DNA from: JAFTYO01 sp045613125
GTDB lineage: Bacteria; Pseudomonadota; Alphaproteobacteria; RF32; CAG-239
Assembly (NCBI GenBank): GCA_045613125.1
Contig: JAZLAM010000016.1
Span: 5,947 to 69,946 of the forward strand
Length of the DNA stretch: 64,000 bases
Direction of reading: 5' to 3'
Made by a program: the position numbers and the translations under genes. Numbering within the stretch: position 1 is the stretch's first letter; each line of letters opens with the position of its first letter. Positions 32,962 to 42,760 of the stretch are shown here, piece after piece. The notes below the pieces were generated by a model that made no database searches, was not told the origin of the DNA, and saw only the letters and a program-made list of their open reading frames with translations.

Positions 32962-34752
32962 ATGGCTAAAAACACGAAAGCTCAAACAACATTAAAATTT
33001 ATCGGTGGTGTTAATAAAGATCGTATCGGCGGAAATTGCTCCGTTATTGAACATACTGATTCAAAAGGTAAAACTGATATTGTTATGGTTGATTTAGGCT
33101 CAATGTTCACACCATATGAAACAGGTTTTGTTGCTGCCTTTCCTAATGTTGATGAATATTTTGACAGAACAGATCCTGTTACAAAAGAAGAATTTAAAGC
33201 TTCAAAACCCGTAAAAGCTATGCTTATCACTCATGCCCATGAAGATCATATCGGCGCTTTGGTAAACTATGTCAGAATGGGTTATAAACTCCCTCCTATC
33301 AAAACCAGCGGGTTTACTCGTAACTTCATAAGGCTTGCTTTCAAACAACAAGGTATTATGTCGCCTGAAATAGAAAAAATTAATGCAAATGAAACTATAA
33401 AAATCAGCGATAATATGGAAATAAGAGCCGTAGATGTCAGTCACAGCATTGTTGATTCTTTAGGATTTTGTATTGCTACTTATGACAACGGCAAACCTTG
33501 TGCGGCTATTGTAAATAACGGCGATTTTTTAACTGAAGAAGAAATGCCGGTCGGTAAATCTTTTAATAAAGGAAATTATATAGAAACGCTAAAATCTGCT
33601 AAATGCCCGATTATAATGTGCTTAGATTCTACATCTACTTCTCCTAACAGCAAAGAGCGTATCGGTTTTGAACAAGCTGTAGAAAATACATATAATACTG
33701 TTATGAAGCACTCAAATAAATCAATAATTATTTCTCCGGTAATTTCAAGAAGTGTTCAAAACATTGCTATAGATGTTGAAGTTGCCAGAAAACTCGGAAC
33801 AAAAATCTGTTTAGACGGCAAGTGGTTATCTTTGGTTAAAGACACTCTTACTTTAAGCGGTTATAAAGATTTTGATGATGTTATCTATAAAGGAACATTA
33901 AAAGGATACTTAAGCGATAAAACCATCAATAAGAAATACGTAGTTTGCACCGGTGCTTTTGCGCAAGGTATGGAAAATTATGAATATAACTTAGGTTTTG
34001 ATGATATATCGCCGATTCCTCTAGCTGCAGCAACAAAAATGGCTCTTGATATTCACCCATATTTAAAAATAAACCAAGATGTTTTAGTTTTATCACGTCA
34101 ACGCATTATTGATGAAATAAATGGTAAAACCGGACCAAAAATGTTACAAATGATGGCAGCACAAGGGGCAACAGTTGTGATGAGCCCATCAGGAAAACCT
34201 GTTGGAAATTTTGAAGAAGTTCGCATGCAAGATTCAGGTCATGCCAATGCGACCGCAATCAAAAACCTTATGAAAGATGTTAAAGAAGCTGTTACAAATG
34301 TGGTTGTCATCCCAATACACGGAAATCCGGCTCAATGTGCAGACACCAAAAAAATCATGGATGAAATAAGTGTTGAAACACATATTGTCGGAAACAAAGA
34401 AGGTATACATATTTCTGACGGAAAAATTTCGGATATTGAACCAAAATGCACTCCTCTTACATGGTTTGCAGCTCGTCAAATCAGCCCTAATCCTTTTTCT
34501 GAAAGAGATGTCCCTCTTGACGGTATAACAGAATATTGGGAAGTTACCGAACAATATGAACCTGTTTGCAAAATTTGTGAAATTGATAATACACAAAAAC
34601 AAGCTCCTTTACCAAGAGAACATTCTGCAAATGTAAGAGATTTAGAAAAAGCAGAAAGAATGCCAACTCGCGAAAAAATAAAGAAAAGAAAAAACAGAAA
34701 AGATATGAGTGTGGTTGAAATGACCGAAAGAAAAAAAGGACGAAGAAGATAA
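32962..34752 (+). CDS. Ribonuclease J-like metallo-beta-lactamase RNase
   Basis: 596 residues. The metallo-beta-lactamase active site is HAHEDHIG (H91, H93, D95, H96), with the beta-CASP motifs around DSTSTSP, SGHANATA and VVIPIHGNP. RNase J has both 5'-3' exo- and endo-ribonuclease activity in mRNA and rRNA processing. The N-terminus KFIGGVNKDRIGGNCSVIE replaces the usual GGxxEIGxN loop in a diverged form, and the C-terminus ends in a very basic tail (KKRKNRKDMSVVEM then RKKGRRR). It is therefore a diverged RNase J or closely related beta-CASP nuclease. A terminator follows. Confidence 0.82.
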   Translation: MAKNTKAQTTLKFIGGVNKDRIGGNCSVIEHTDSKGKTDIVMVDLGSMFTPYETGFVAAFPNVDEYFDRTDPVTKEEFKASKPVKAMLITHAHEDHIGALVNYVRMGYKLPPIKTSGFTRNFIRLAFKQQGIMSPEIEKINANETIKISDNMEIRAVDVSHSIVDSLGFCIATYDNGKPCAAIVNNGDFLTEEEMPVGKSFNKGNYIETLKSAKCPIIMCLDSTSTSPNSKERIGFEQAVENTYNTVMKHSNKSIIISPVISRSVQNIAIDVEVARKLGTKICLDGKWLSLVKDTLTLSGYKDFDDVIYKGTLKGYLSDKTINKKYVVCTGAFAQGMENYEYNLGFDDISPIPLAAATKMALDIHPYLKINQDVLVLSRQRIIDEINGKTGPKMLQMMAAQGATVVMSPSGKPVGNFEEVRMQDSGHANATAIKNLMKDVKEAVTNVVVIPIHGNPAQCADTKKIMDEISVETHIVGNKEGIHISDGKISDIEPKCTPLTWFAARQISPNPFSERDVPLDGITEYWEVTEQYEPVCKICEIDNTQKQAPLPREHSANVRDLEKAERMPTREKIKKRKNRKDMSVVEMTERKKGRRR

Positions 34753-34766
34753 TTTCCATTTAATAT

Positions 34767-34805
34767 AAAAAACTGCTTAACTTTTGAAAGTTAAGCAGTT
34801 TTTTT
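34767..34805. terminator. Terminator between RNase J-like gene and recA
   Basis: AAACTGCTTAACTTT TGA AAGTTAAGCAGTTT flanked by A and T tracts; converging genes share it. Confidence 0.9.
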
Positions 34806-34820
34806 GTAACAAACGATAAA

Positions 34821-35846
34821 CTAATCATCCATAATAGGATCATCATTTCCGATCATTTCAGTTGTAAGGTGTCCGGCATCTGCTCTGATTTTATTTTCAA
34901 TTTCTTCTGCAACGCTCGGATTGTCTCTTAAAAAGAGTTTAGCATTTTCACGACCTTGCCCAAGTTTATCTCCTTTATAAGAGAACCATGCACCGGCTTT
35001 TTCAACAATTCCGGCTTTAACACCTAAGTCAATAAGCTCACCTGTTTTAGAAATTCCCTCACCGTACATAATGTCAAAATCAACAGTTTTAAACGGAGGA
35101 GCAACTTTGTTTTTAACAATTTTAACTCTGGTTTGAGAGCCGATAACATCTTCTTTATCTTTAATTGCGCCGATTCGTCTGATATCCATACGCACAGAAG
35201 CGTAAAACTTCAAAGCATTACCACCTGTAGTTGTTTCCGGATTTCCAAACATCACACCGATTTTCATACGAATTTGGTTAATAAAGATAATCAAAGTGTT
35301 AGAGCGAGAAACGGTTGAAGTAAGCTTTCTTAAAGCTTGGCTCATCAAACGAGCTTGTAAACCCATGTGAGAATCTCCCATTTCACCTTCAAGCTCAGCC
35401 TTAGGAACAAGGGCTGCAACAGAGTCTACAACCAAGACATCAATTGCGCCTGAGCGAACCAATGTGTCAGCAATTTCTAAAGCTTGTTCACCGGCATCAG
35501 GTTGTGATATAAGTAAATTATCAATATCAACACCAATCTTTTTAGCATATGATGGATCCAAAGCATGCTCAGCGTCAATAAAAGCACATGTTCCGCCTGT
35601 TTTTTGTGCTTGCGCAATCACACTTAAAGCCAGTGTTGTTTTACCTGAACTTTCAGGTCCGTAAATTTCAATAATACGACCTTTAGGAAGTCCACCGATA
35701 CCAAGAGCAATGTCGATACCCAAAGAACCTGTGGAAATGGCTTCAATATCAATATTGGTATTTTGACCAAGACGCATAATTGAACCTTTTCCGAAAGCTC
35801 TTTCAATTTGGCTCAATGCCGCATCTAACGCTTTATCTTTTTCCAT
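34821..35846 (-). CDS. recA: Recombinase RecA
   Basis: 341 residues. Walker A is GPESSGKT (63-70), with LVVDSVAALVPKAELEGEMGD and the L2 loop NQIRMKIGVMFGNPETTTGGNALKFYAS. It forms filaments on ssDNA for recombination and SOS induction. No clear SOS box or alphaproteobacterial GTTC repeat is visible in the short upstream region. Monocistronic. Confidence 0.97.
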   Translation of the reverse strand: MEKDKALDAALSQIERAFGKGSIMRLGQNTNIDIEAISTGSLGIDIALGIGGLPKGRIIEIYGPESSGKTTLALSVIAQAQKTGGTCAFIDAEHALDPSYAKKIGVDIDNLLISQPDAGEQALEIADTLVRSGAIDVLVVDSVAALVPKAELEGEMGDSHMGLQARLMSQALRKLTSTVSRSNTLIIFINQIRMKIGVMFGNPETTTGGNALKFYASVRMDIRRIGAIKDKEDVIGSQTRVKIVKNKVAPPFKTVDFDIMYGEGISKTGELIDLGVKAGIVEKAGAWFSYKGDKLGQGRENAKLFLRDNPSVAEEIENKIRADAGHLTTEMIGNDDPIMDD

Positions 35847-35934
35847 ATTATACTCACTTTCACAAAATTGTTATTATATCTATATAATGTTATGTTCTAT
35901 TTTTGTTCTAATTGCAAGAACTTTTTTTATTTTA

Positions 35935-36813
35935 TTATTTATTTGGTTTTCCACCGGCAATAATCTTGTTCAAATTTCTTCTGTCAAGCTCTCTATACTC
36001 TTGAATAGCTGCTGTTACAACGGCACCGAATATAACAGCGGCCCAATATAGATACATCCAAATAAGCATCAGCGGAACAACAGCAACAGCACCATATAAA
36101 GTTTTATATACATTGTTTTTAAGCATAAATAAAGAAAATCCGTTTCTTAATATCCAGAACAAAAACATTGCAACCAACGCACCTAACAAAGCATTAAATA
36201 AACCAACCTTTTTATTAGGAACAAAAATATAAACACCTGTTAAAACAACCCACGTCAAAACAAACGGTAAAATACTGCCTAAAATGACACTTAACTTAGG
36301 AACAGATTGCAAAACATCATTAAATGCCACATAACTTTTTAAGGAAAAAGCTGTTCCCAAGAGCAAAGGACCCAATGTTATAACCGTCCAATATAGGGTA
36401 ATTTTTGTCGTAATTCGGCGAGGTCTGCTCACTTTAAAAATAAAATTAAAACTATTTTCGATGGTAGATAAAAGCAAAATGGCAGTTAGAGCAATACCTA
36501 TAACACCAATTGTTGTAAGCTTTGCGGTTGCATTGATAAACTCATTAAAATATACGCTTATATCAGCGCCGGCATCAGGCACAGCATAACTTACAATAAA
36601 ATCTTGCACTTGCTGTCTTATTTCGGAAAAAACCGGAAACGCCGAAAAAATTGCCAAAGCAATTGCTAAAACCGGAACAAGAGCAATCAAAGATGTATAA
36701 CTCAAAGAAGAAGCCACCCGTAAAACAGCATCATGTTGAGCTCTTTTGATTAAAAAATATAAAAACTTTTTCAAAATTTCTATGGTTTCAAGTATCTTAG
36801 TTTTCCCAAACAT
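35935..36813 (-). CDS. YihY/BrkB-family inner-membrane protein
   Basis: 292 residues with about six membrane helices. The family motifs are visible: RVASSLSYTSLIALVPVLAIALAIF near the start and NNVYKTLYGAVAVVPLMLIWMYLYW near the end. The family was once annotated ribonuclease BN in error; the function is unknown, possibly transport or virulence-linked. It is co-directional with recA, about 90 nt upstream, and divergent from fabI. Confidence 0.88.
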   Translation of the reverse strand: MFGKTKILETIEILKKFLYFLIKRAQHDAVLRVASSLSYTSLIALVPVLAIALAIFSAFPVFSEIRQQVQDFIVSYAVPDAGADISVYFNEFINATAKLTTIGVIGIALTAILLLSTIENSFNFIFKVSRPRRITTKITLYWTVITLGPLLLGTAFSLKSYVAFNDVLQSVPKLSVILGSILPFVLTWVVLTGVYIFVPNKKVGLFNALLGALVAMFLFWILRNGFSLFMLKNNVYKTLYGAVAVVPLMLIWMYLYWAAVIFGAVVTAAIQEYRELDRRNLNKIIAGGKPNK

Positions 36814-36919
36814 TCTATAAACTCACAAAAAATCATTTACAAACCTGAACAAATTAGGTAAAAACCTATTTAAGAGATAACTTATATCAATTTTTTATTA
36901 AACGCAAAGGAAATATGAC

Positions 36920-37750
36920 ATGAATACAATTACTCCTTTAATGAACGGTAAAAAGGGTTTGATTATGGGCTTGGCAAACGATAAATCCATCGCTTGGGGA
37001 ATTGCTAAAGCACTAAACGTACACGGTGCGCAAATTGCCATCTCATATCAAAATGAAACCTTAGAAAAAAGGGTTATTCCTCTTGCTGAGCAACTCGACA
37101 ATGAGCCTATGCTTATTAAATGTGATGTTACCGATTCGGCATCTGTTGAAGCTTGCTTTAAAGAATTAGGAGAAAAATGGGGAAAGATAGATTTTGTTGT
37201 TCACGCTATTGCTTTTTCTGATAAAGACCAATTAAAAGGAAGAACCATTGATACAACATTAGATAACTTTTTAAACACAATGCATATTTCTTGTTATTCA
37301 TTCATTGAAACTTGCAGATGCGCTTCAAATATCATGAATGAAGGCGGTTCAATTGTTACCTTGTCTTATTTAGGTGCCGAAAGAGTTTTACCAAACTATA
37401 ACATTATGGGTGTTGCAAAAGCAGCGTTGGAAGCTTCTGTTCGTTACGCCGCTGTTGATTTGGGTAAACAAGGTGTCAGAGTAAATGCAATTTCTGCCGG
37501 CCCGATTAAAACATTGGCTGCTTCCGGAATTGGAGATTTCAGAAAAATTTTACGTTGGAACGAATTAAACGCTCCGTTGTTGCGCAACGTTACTCAAGAG
37601 GAAGTCGGTGCTGCAGCTCTTGCCTTACTTTCTCCTTTGGGAATTGCCATTACCGGTGAAGTTTTACACGTCGATAACGGATATAACAAAATTGCCATGT
37701 TAAACATGGATAACGCTAGAGAAACTGCTCAAGTTTTAGCTGATTTCTAA
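36920..37750 (+). CDS. fabI: Enoyl-[acyl-carrier-protein] reductase FabI
   Basis: 276 residues, the NADH-dependent last step of fatty acid elongation. GLANDKSIAWGIAKAL is the FabI cofactor-binding start, and the catalytic Tyr/Lys lie in PNYNIMGVAKAALEASVRYAA. GPIKTLAASGI and the C-terminal GEVLHVDNGYN complete the SDR fold. This is the triclosan/isoniazid-type target enzyme. It is monocistronic with a terminator before the next gene. Confidence 0.95.
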   Translation: MNTITPLMNGKKGLIMGLANDKSIAWGIAKALNVHGAQIAISYQNETLEKRVIPLAEQLDNEPMLIKCDVTDSASVEACFKELGEKWGKIDFVVHAIAFSDKDQLKGRTIDTTLDNFLNTMHISCYSFIETCRCASNIMNEGGSIVTLSYLGAERVLPNYNIMGVAKAALEASVRYAAVDLGKQGVRVNAISAGPIKTLAASGIGDFRKILRWNELNAPLLRNVTQEEVGAAALALLSPLGIAITGEVLHVDNGYNKIAMLNMDNARETAQVLADF

Positions 37751-37766
37751 AAACATAATCACAAAA

Positions 37767-37793
37767 AAGCCCGATAATGCAATATCGGGCTTT
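37767..37793 (+). terminator. Terminator after fabI
   Basis: AAAGCCCGAT/ATCGGGCTTT with a loop of about 8 nt; only three T follow, so read-through to the glycosyltransferase gene is possible. Confidence 0.6.
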
Positions 37794-37811
37794 CAATTTG
37801 AAAGAAAAAAA

Positions 37812-38576
37812 ATGATAAAAATTTCAGCATATATTGTTACTTTAAATGAAGAATTGCGTTTAGATAGAACTTTAAAGGCTGTCTCAAAAGTTGCCGATGA
37901 AATCATTATTATTGATAGTGGAAGCACAGATAAAACTGAAAAAATTGCAAAGAAACATAAAGCAAAATTTATGTTTCATAAATGGAAAAATATTTCATCT
38001 CAGAAAAATTTTGCGCAAAACAAATGCTCAAATGATTGGGTTTTATCTCTTGATTCTGATGAAGTTTTATCCGATGATTTGATACAAGAAATAAAACAAA
38101 TCAAAAAAAATCCGACTGCAGATGCATATAAAGTAAAAATTTGCGATATGTTACCCGGTGATAAAAAACCTCGTTTGCTTGCAAAAACATACAATCAAGT
38201 CCGTTTATATAACAGAAAAAAAGCCAACATGCCTGATGATTTAACTCATGACAGGGTTGTTTTGGGAGATGATTGTCAAGTAGAACAATTAAAAGCAAAA
38301 GTTCATCACTATTCTTATGTAACATTAACTCAACTTTGGTTTAAGCTGAATATGTATACCGACGAACTGGTTAAAACCGCTTTAGAAAAAAACAAAAAAT
38401 ATTCCAAACTTCGTTTATATACAGAATTTCCTCGCCAATTTTTGGTATACTACTTTAAGCGTCGCTATTGTATGTATGGAACTTGCGGTTTTTGGATGGC
38501 AACATCATATGCATATTTTAGGTTTTTAAAAATTGCAAAATATTTTGAATATAAAGCATTAAATAAAAAGAACTAA
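37812..38576 (+). CDS. Family 2 glycosyltransferase, WaaE/KdtX-like
   Basis: 254 residues, GT-A fold. AYIVTLNEELRLDRTL, EIIIIDSGSTDKTEKIA, the QKNFA motif and the DxD region SLDSDEVLS match the WaaE-type branch that adds glucose to heptose in LPS core. Soluble with a C-terminal amphipathic part (RQFLVYYFKRRYC). The acceptor is inferred only from family. It starts 19 nt after the fabI hairpin with GAAAG as a weak site. Repeats follow its stop. Confidence 0.82.
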   Translation: MIKISAYIVTLNEELRLDRTLKAVSKVADEIIIIDSGSTDKTEKIAKKHKAKFMFHKWKNISSQKNFAQNKCSNDWVLSLDSDEVLSDDLIQEIKQIKKNPTADAYKVKICDMLPGDKKPRLLAKTYNQVRLYNRKKANMPDDLTHDRVVLGDDCQVEQLKAKVHHYSYVTLTQLWFKLNMYTDELVKTALEKNKKYSKLRLYTEFPRQFLVYYFKRRYCMYGTCGFWMATSYAYFRFLKIAKYFEYKALNKKN

Positions 38577-38706
38577 AAATATCATCAGGGCATAATAAAC
38601 AATAAAAGTCACCCCTCCGAGTGGAAAAAATAACACTGTCCCCCCCTATTTTGCCTAAAATCTCTATAAACTGTCACCCCTATTTTTTGCTTGCAATCGC
38701 TATACC

Positions 38707-38797
38707 GTCACCCCTCCGAACGAAGTGAGGTCAAGGGGTCTTCAAATTAATTAATCGGTAGATGCCTTGACCAAACCTTGCGGTTTGGAGGCATGAC
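38707..38797. repeat. Palindromic repeat copy III
   Basis: GTCACCCCTCC-gaacgaagt-GAGGTCAAGGGGTCTTC, centre AAATTAATTAAT, CGGTAGATGCCTTGACC-hairpin AAACC/GGTTT-GGAGGCATGAC. CCCC pairs GGGG in the left module and TGCC pairs GGCA in the right. This is the cleanest example of the mirror-image structure. Confidence 0.8.
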
Positions 38798-38867
38798 TAT
38801 ATTATATTTCCTTAACGGTTTAGAGGTATGACAGGGGGTGTTTTGCCAGTATAACACTTTAAATATT

Positions 38868-38902
38868 AAAAACCCCCTTGATAAACACACAAGGGGGTGT
38901 TG
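38868..38902 (-). terminator. Terminator of the Cys-rich protein gene
   Basis: On the minus strand CACCCCCTTG pairs with CAAGGGGG and runs into T5, 12 nt after the stop. Confidence 0.85.
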
Positions 38903-38914
38903 TATAATTAAATG

Positions 38915-41900
38915 TTATTGTGTTTGCAAATGACATTCCGTATATAAAGGACCGCCACATGTACCATCACTTGTTGATTTAATCATCTCTTCAGGCTTCA
39001 CTTGGCCACCTAGTTCTTCACATGTGTCTTGCGATATTGGAGCTGTCGGAAGGTTTCCATCTTCATCCACTAACGGAGAAGAACCACCCGCACAGTTCTT
39101 TGTTTTCGTATCACATCTTGCAACATACTTACAATCTGAACTAACGTCTGGTATTGTGCCCGTTACCGGATATGTTACTCCTGATGTACCTTCAAGATAA
39201 CATCCTTTATCGCTCAGATCCGGACAGACACAACTTCCCTGATAATATGTTGTATTACATCGTGAAATTGTATTACCACCTGTAGGGACATCTTTTCCTT
39301 TGTTTTTACACTCTGCTTCTGTTACATAACCATCCGGTGTTGTACATTTAGCATAATATTCACAGCCTTCAATACCCATACTTCCTGCATAGTAATACTC
39401 GCTACCCGCGGTCTTATTCTGATAATATCCTTGATCCTCTTTATCCGGACAGACACATTGTGTACCTTCTTTGTAATATTTACCTCCACATTCTGATATC
39501 AAACCATTCTGATCAGGCTCCTGTCCTGTCGGACAGTTAAGCTCTTCTGCCGTTTTTGCTCCTGTGATTGGAGATGTGTAATGAAAACATTTCTCTATAC
39601 TGCATGGAGCATATGCATAACATGATGTTTCAGTCTTTGGTGATGAACCATAATGAGCGTATTCCATATAGAAGTACTCAGATAAACCAACATCACTTAA
39701 AGTTTTTACACCTCCCTCTGTTGGGTCTTCAGTAAAGTACTTACCACCACATTCTGTATATTCTTCACAAGGAACACTTTTTGTTTTATAATAGAAACAA
39801 CCTTCAGGAACTTCACCATATTCAGATGTAACATTAATTACATTTTCACCAGGCGTTTGACCTGACAATATATGGCCTTCTTTGACTTTGGGACAACAAC
39901 GTTCTATCCCATTACTTGATAATTTGCTTCCTTCACATTTTGTATAATAACAACCGATTTTTTCATCAAATGTTTCATCATCTTTATAATTTGGATAATG
40001 TTCACTTGTACTATCTGTAAAGCCTCTTGTTATGTCGTCTTCAAAACTTGCTTTATTTGCATATATTGTCTCATCGCTTTTTTTAGCTTGACAGCAATCA
40101 CCACTGCTGAAATAATAATGACCACCACATTCACTATAACAATTTGCACTTTTTACACAAGGCGTAAAGTAACCACATACCTTATAACCAGAAGGAGGCA
40201 AATCTTGCTCAGTAAAATAGTCTGCGCATGGAGAATTTGGATCTATTGTTTTTTCACAATTTTGAAATATATAACATCCAACACCTGTATCGAGAGTGAT
40301 ATATCTACTCTCGAAGTTAACCCAAGAACTTCCCGTAGATATCATACACGTCGCGGATCTTTTATAATATTCAACTTCCTTACCAGCGTTTTGCAAATCT
40401 TTAACATATTCTTCACATCCATTTATACAATCGCTTGCGCAATATTCTTTTTCTGTTATAGGATCTATTGCCTTCTCACAATACTTACCGTCATAAGAGT
40501 TACACTTTGTTTTAGGTTCTTCCATACAATTTTCCGGTTTGCAATATTTCCTTATACCGCCAACATCATCAATTATTGTTGCTTCTTTACAAACTTGCCC
40601 TGATGGACATGCTGCTGGCACACACTCTCCGGTACAAGCAGATCTCTCGTTATAAAAGGTAGATTCTGTACATATATAACCCTCTTCACACTTATCTTCA
40701 GTTCCACACTTGCCATCGCAACGGATTCCTGCTTCACTTTCTGACAGCACCGTTCCAACGCACACTTCTTCTCCGGTACAAAAATCTGTCATTTCATCTA
40801 TAGAGGCAGATGATAAACACTTCTCATTGCTATCTGGAGCTCTAAAATATGCATACACCAATGTAAAAGCTGGTCCCTCTTGTGCATTAGCACAGCCTGG
40901 AACAAGCTCTCCGGTAAACACTTGTAAATCTCCCGTTTCATCTGAACCGCATTTACCGGTTTCATTGTTACAATGCACAACATCTCCAGCCTCTATCTTT
41001 AGAGTAGGAATTCTTATTCCAGATTTAGATAATGGAGCTTCTAGAATACGTATTTCGCATCCTTCTGGTTTTCCTGCATTAAATGTTGTACATTTACAAT
41101 CTGTGATATACTCTTTACCTCCACATTCTACACGCGTACCATCGAGAGTAGTACCAAACATTATTTGTTCTCCATTTTGTGTCAGATTCAAACATCTTTT
41201 ACCATTTGCCATGCTAGAATCATCAACATCAGCCGTTTTCCAACCTGGAAAAGCATTCTCTTCGTTATCAGGTGTAGAATCGTAAACAATAGAAAAACTA
41301 CCACCACAATCATATTCTTCACTCATACACTCATGCAGACGCACCTTTAAAATATCGTCACCAGCAATAATATGACACGGTCTTACCCAATAATACCCGT
41401 TATTTAACCAATATTCAGCTTCATTTTCACTATAAGTTTTACCTTTCCAATATCCTTCATCCTCTGCGTTCACCAGACCTTCTCGTACTGACCATTTATC
41501 ACTTTCTTTCGGAGGTAAAACTATTTCACATATCCCTGAATCTTCACTATAACCTAGCTGATTTTTATTAATATTCATACATAAAGCAGGATTCACTTCA
41601 CATCCCTCAAAATATCGCTTATTATCGATTGCTTTGCAATAGAAAGAGCCTACTGTCGTACCTTGTTCACCAATATCACCACTACAATATTTATAACCTA
41701 ATGTTGCACAGTCAAACTGTGGCTCACAAGTCCGACTTTGCTCCCCAAGGACATAATTAATCTCACATGTATCACTTATACAGTTACAATCTTCCATGCA
41801 ATTATCATCATTATCGTTACAACCATCATTGTTAATATCATAACAAGCTTTTCTTGAAGCTACCAACGTTTGTCCATATTCTAATGAGGTGGTCTCACAA

Positions 41901-42760
41901 CCCGTAACTTGCCAACAACCGTTAGAATCTAGAGTACACACAGCATAGAGCATCGAAGCTTTACATAGGTCGTCTGTTGTATATTCACCATTAGCACTAT
42001 TACATTCATATGGAGGGTCCTTACATTCTACCTCATCAGATATGCACATACCTTTCTTGCCGGGGAAAGCAACATTTATAGGCTGTTTCTTTCTAGTACA
42101 ACCTTTACCATCACACTCCGCAGGACAAGCATTAGGATCCGGATTTTGGGTTACAAACGTATAACCGTCAGGACAACTACAATCATTAGTGTATATACCA
42201 CATTCTTGTCCTGGTTTTAAACCTTGTCTTTTGCATTCTTGCGTTTTAATATTATATTCATCTTTACACTCACAAAGCTTAAATAAAATGTTACCATCTT
42301 TATCTTCACAAGAATCGTTATTACTGTTGTCTGATGGTTCCATCGGATCTTCACACAGTTTATAGTCTCTTGGGCAACTGGTATTTTCTAAAAGACAGCA
42401 TCTGCCACATTCTACAACACTGCAGTTATATTTATCTCTATTTTTAACACCATCTTCAGCATAGTCTTCCAAATCAATATAACCGGCTCTACAGCCTTTT
42501 TCTTTATAATAATAACCTGTACTATCTTCACAAACCAAGTTGGTATATTCCATAGCAGAACACCGATCTTCTTCCAAAACCAACGTTTCCCCGCTATATC
42601 TTTCTGTGCAAGGTTCTTCACCTTCATCAACAACTACAGGCTGACTTTGCCCTTTTTGACACTCTAAATCTGCCAAAAAACAAACCCTTGCGTTGACGGA
42701 ACCGGCCAACAAGCAAGCAGAAAAAACGGCTAAAAACAAGGACTTCCAACGTGTGTTCAT
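38915..42760 (-). CDS. Giant cysteine-rich secreted protein with tandem Cys modules
   Basis: 1281 residues from ATG 42760 (GGAG 7 nt upstream); a longer frame reaches 42790 but lacks a site. Signal peptide MNTRWKSLFLAVFSACLLAGSVNA. I count about 109 Cys by hand in the open frame. The mature protein is acidic and has no membrane anchor. Residues about 308-321 (DINNDGCNDNDDNC) look like a thrombospondin type-3/dockerin-type calcium loop. The C-terminal third is built from diverged modules of about 50-65 residues: ECGGKYY...C.CP...GYY...Y.Y.G...GC.YYA.C. It is probably a disulfide-stapled surface or secreted protein, and adhesion is only a guess. Repeat clusters flank it on both sides. Confidence 0.82.
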   Translation of the reverse strand: MNTRWKSLFLAVFSACLLAGSVNARVCFLADLECQKGQSQPVVVDEGEEPCTERYSGETLVLEEDRCSAMEYTNLVCEDSTGYYYKEKGCRAGYIDLEDYAEDGVKNRDKYNCSVVECGRCCLLENTSCPRDYKLCEDPMEPSDNSNNDSCEDKDGNILFKLCECKDEYNIKTQECKRQGLKPGQECGIYTNDCSCPDGYTFVTQNPDPNACPAECDGKGCTRKKQPINVAFPGKKGMCISDEVECKDPPYECNSANGEYTTDDLCKASMLYAVCTLDSNGCWQVTGCETTSLEYGQTLVASRKACYDINNDGCNDNDDNCMEDCNCISDTCEINYVLGEQSRTCEPQFDCATLGYKYCSGDIGEQGTTVGSFYCKAIDNKRYFEGCEVNPALCMNINKNQLGYSEDSGICEIVLPPKESDKWSVREGLVNAEDEGYWKGKTYSENEAEYWLNNGYYWVRPCHIIAGDDILKVRLHECMSEEYDCGGSFSIVYDSTPDNEENAFPGWKTADVDDSSMANGKRCLNLTQNGEQIMFGTTLDGTRVECGGKEYITDCKCTTFNAGKPEGCEIRILEAPLSKSGIRIPTLKIEAGDVVHCNNETGKCGSDETGDLQVFTGELVPGCANAQEGPAFTLVYAYFRAPDSNEKCLSSASIDEMTDFCTGEEVCVGTVLSESEAGIRCDGKCGTEDKCEEGYICTESTFYNERSACTGECVPAACPSGQVCKEATIIDDVGGIRKYCKPENCMEEPKTKCNSYDGKYCEKAIDPITEKEYCASDCINGCEEYVKDLQNAGKEVEYYKRSATCMISTGSSWVNFESRYITLDTGVGCYIFQNCEKTIDPNSPCADYFTEQDLPPSGYKVCGYFTPCVKSANCYSECGGHYYFSSGDCCQAKKSDETIYANKASFEDDITRGFTDSTSEHYPNYKDDETFDEKIGCYYTKCEGSKLSSNGIERCCPKVKEGHILSGQTPGENVINVTSEYGEVPEGCFYYKTKSVPCEEYTECGGKYFTEDPTEGGVKTLSDVGLSEYFYMEYAHYGSSPKTETSCYAYAPCSIEKCFHYTSPITGAKTAEELNCPTGQEPDQNGLISECGGKYYKEGTQCVCPDKEDQGYYQNKTAGSEYYYAGSMGIEGCEYYAKCTTPDGYVTEAECKNKGKDVPTGGNTISRCNTTYYQGSCVCPDLSDKGCYLEGTSGVTYPVTGTIPDVSSDCKYVARCDTKTKNCAGGSSPLVDEDGNLPTAPISQDTCEELGGQVKPEEMIKSTSDGTCGGPLYTECHLQTQ

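Larger units (their letters stand above)
38577..38914. other. Repeat-filled spacer between glycosyltransferase and Cys-rich gene
   Basis: No gene. It holds an array of repeat half-sites (38609-38706; several GTCxCCCC with TTTTTTGCTTGCAATC-type loops), one full palindromic repeat (38707-38797), a trailing half-site (GAGGTATGACAG, 38822-38834) and the terminator of the Cys-rich gene. Confidence 0.7.

Noticed and set aside
39998..40603. 201-residue open frame on the plus strand
   Set aside because: It is antisense to the Cys-rich gene; its Ile/Thr/Cys/Phe-rich composition is the complement of Cys/Tyr/Asp codons, and it has no ribosome site.
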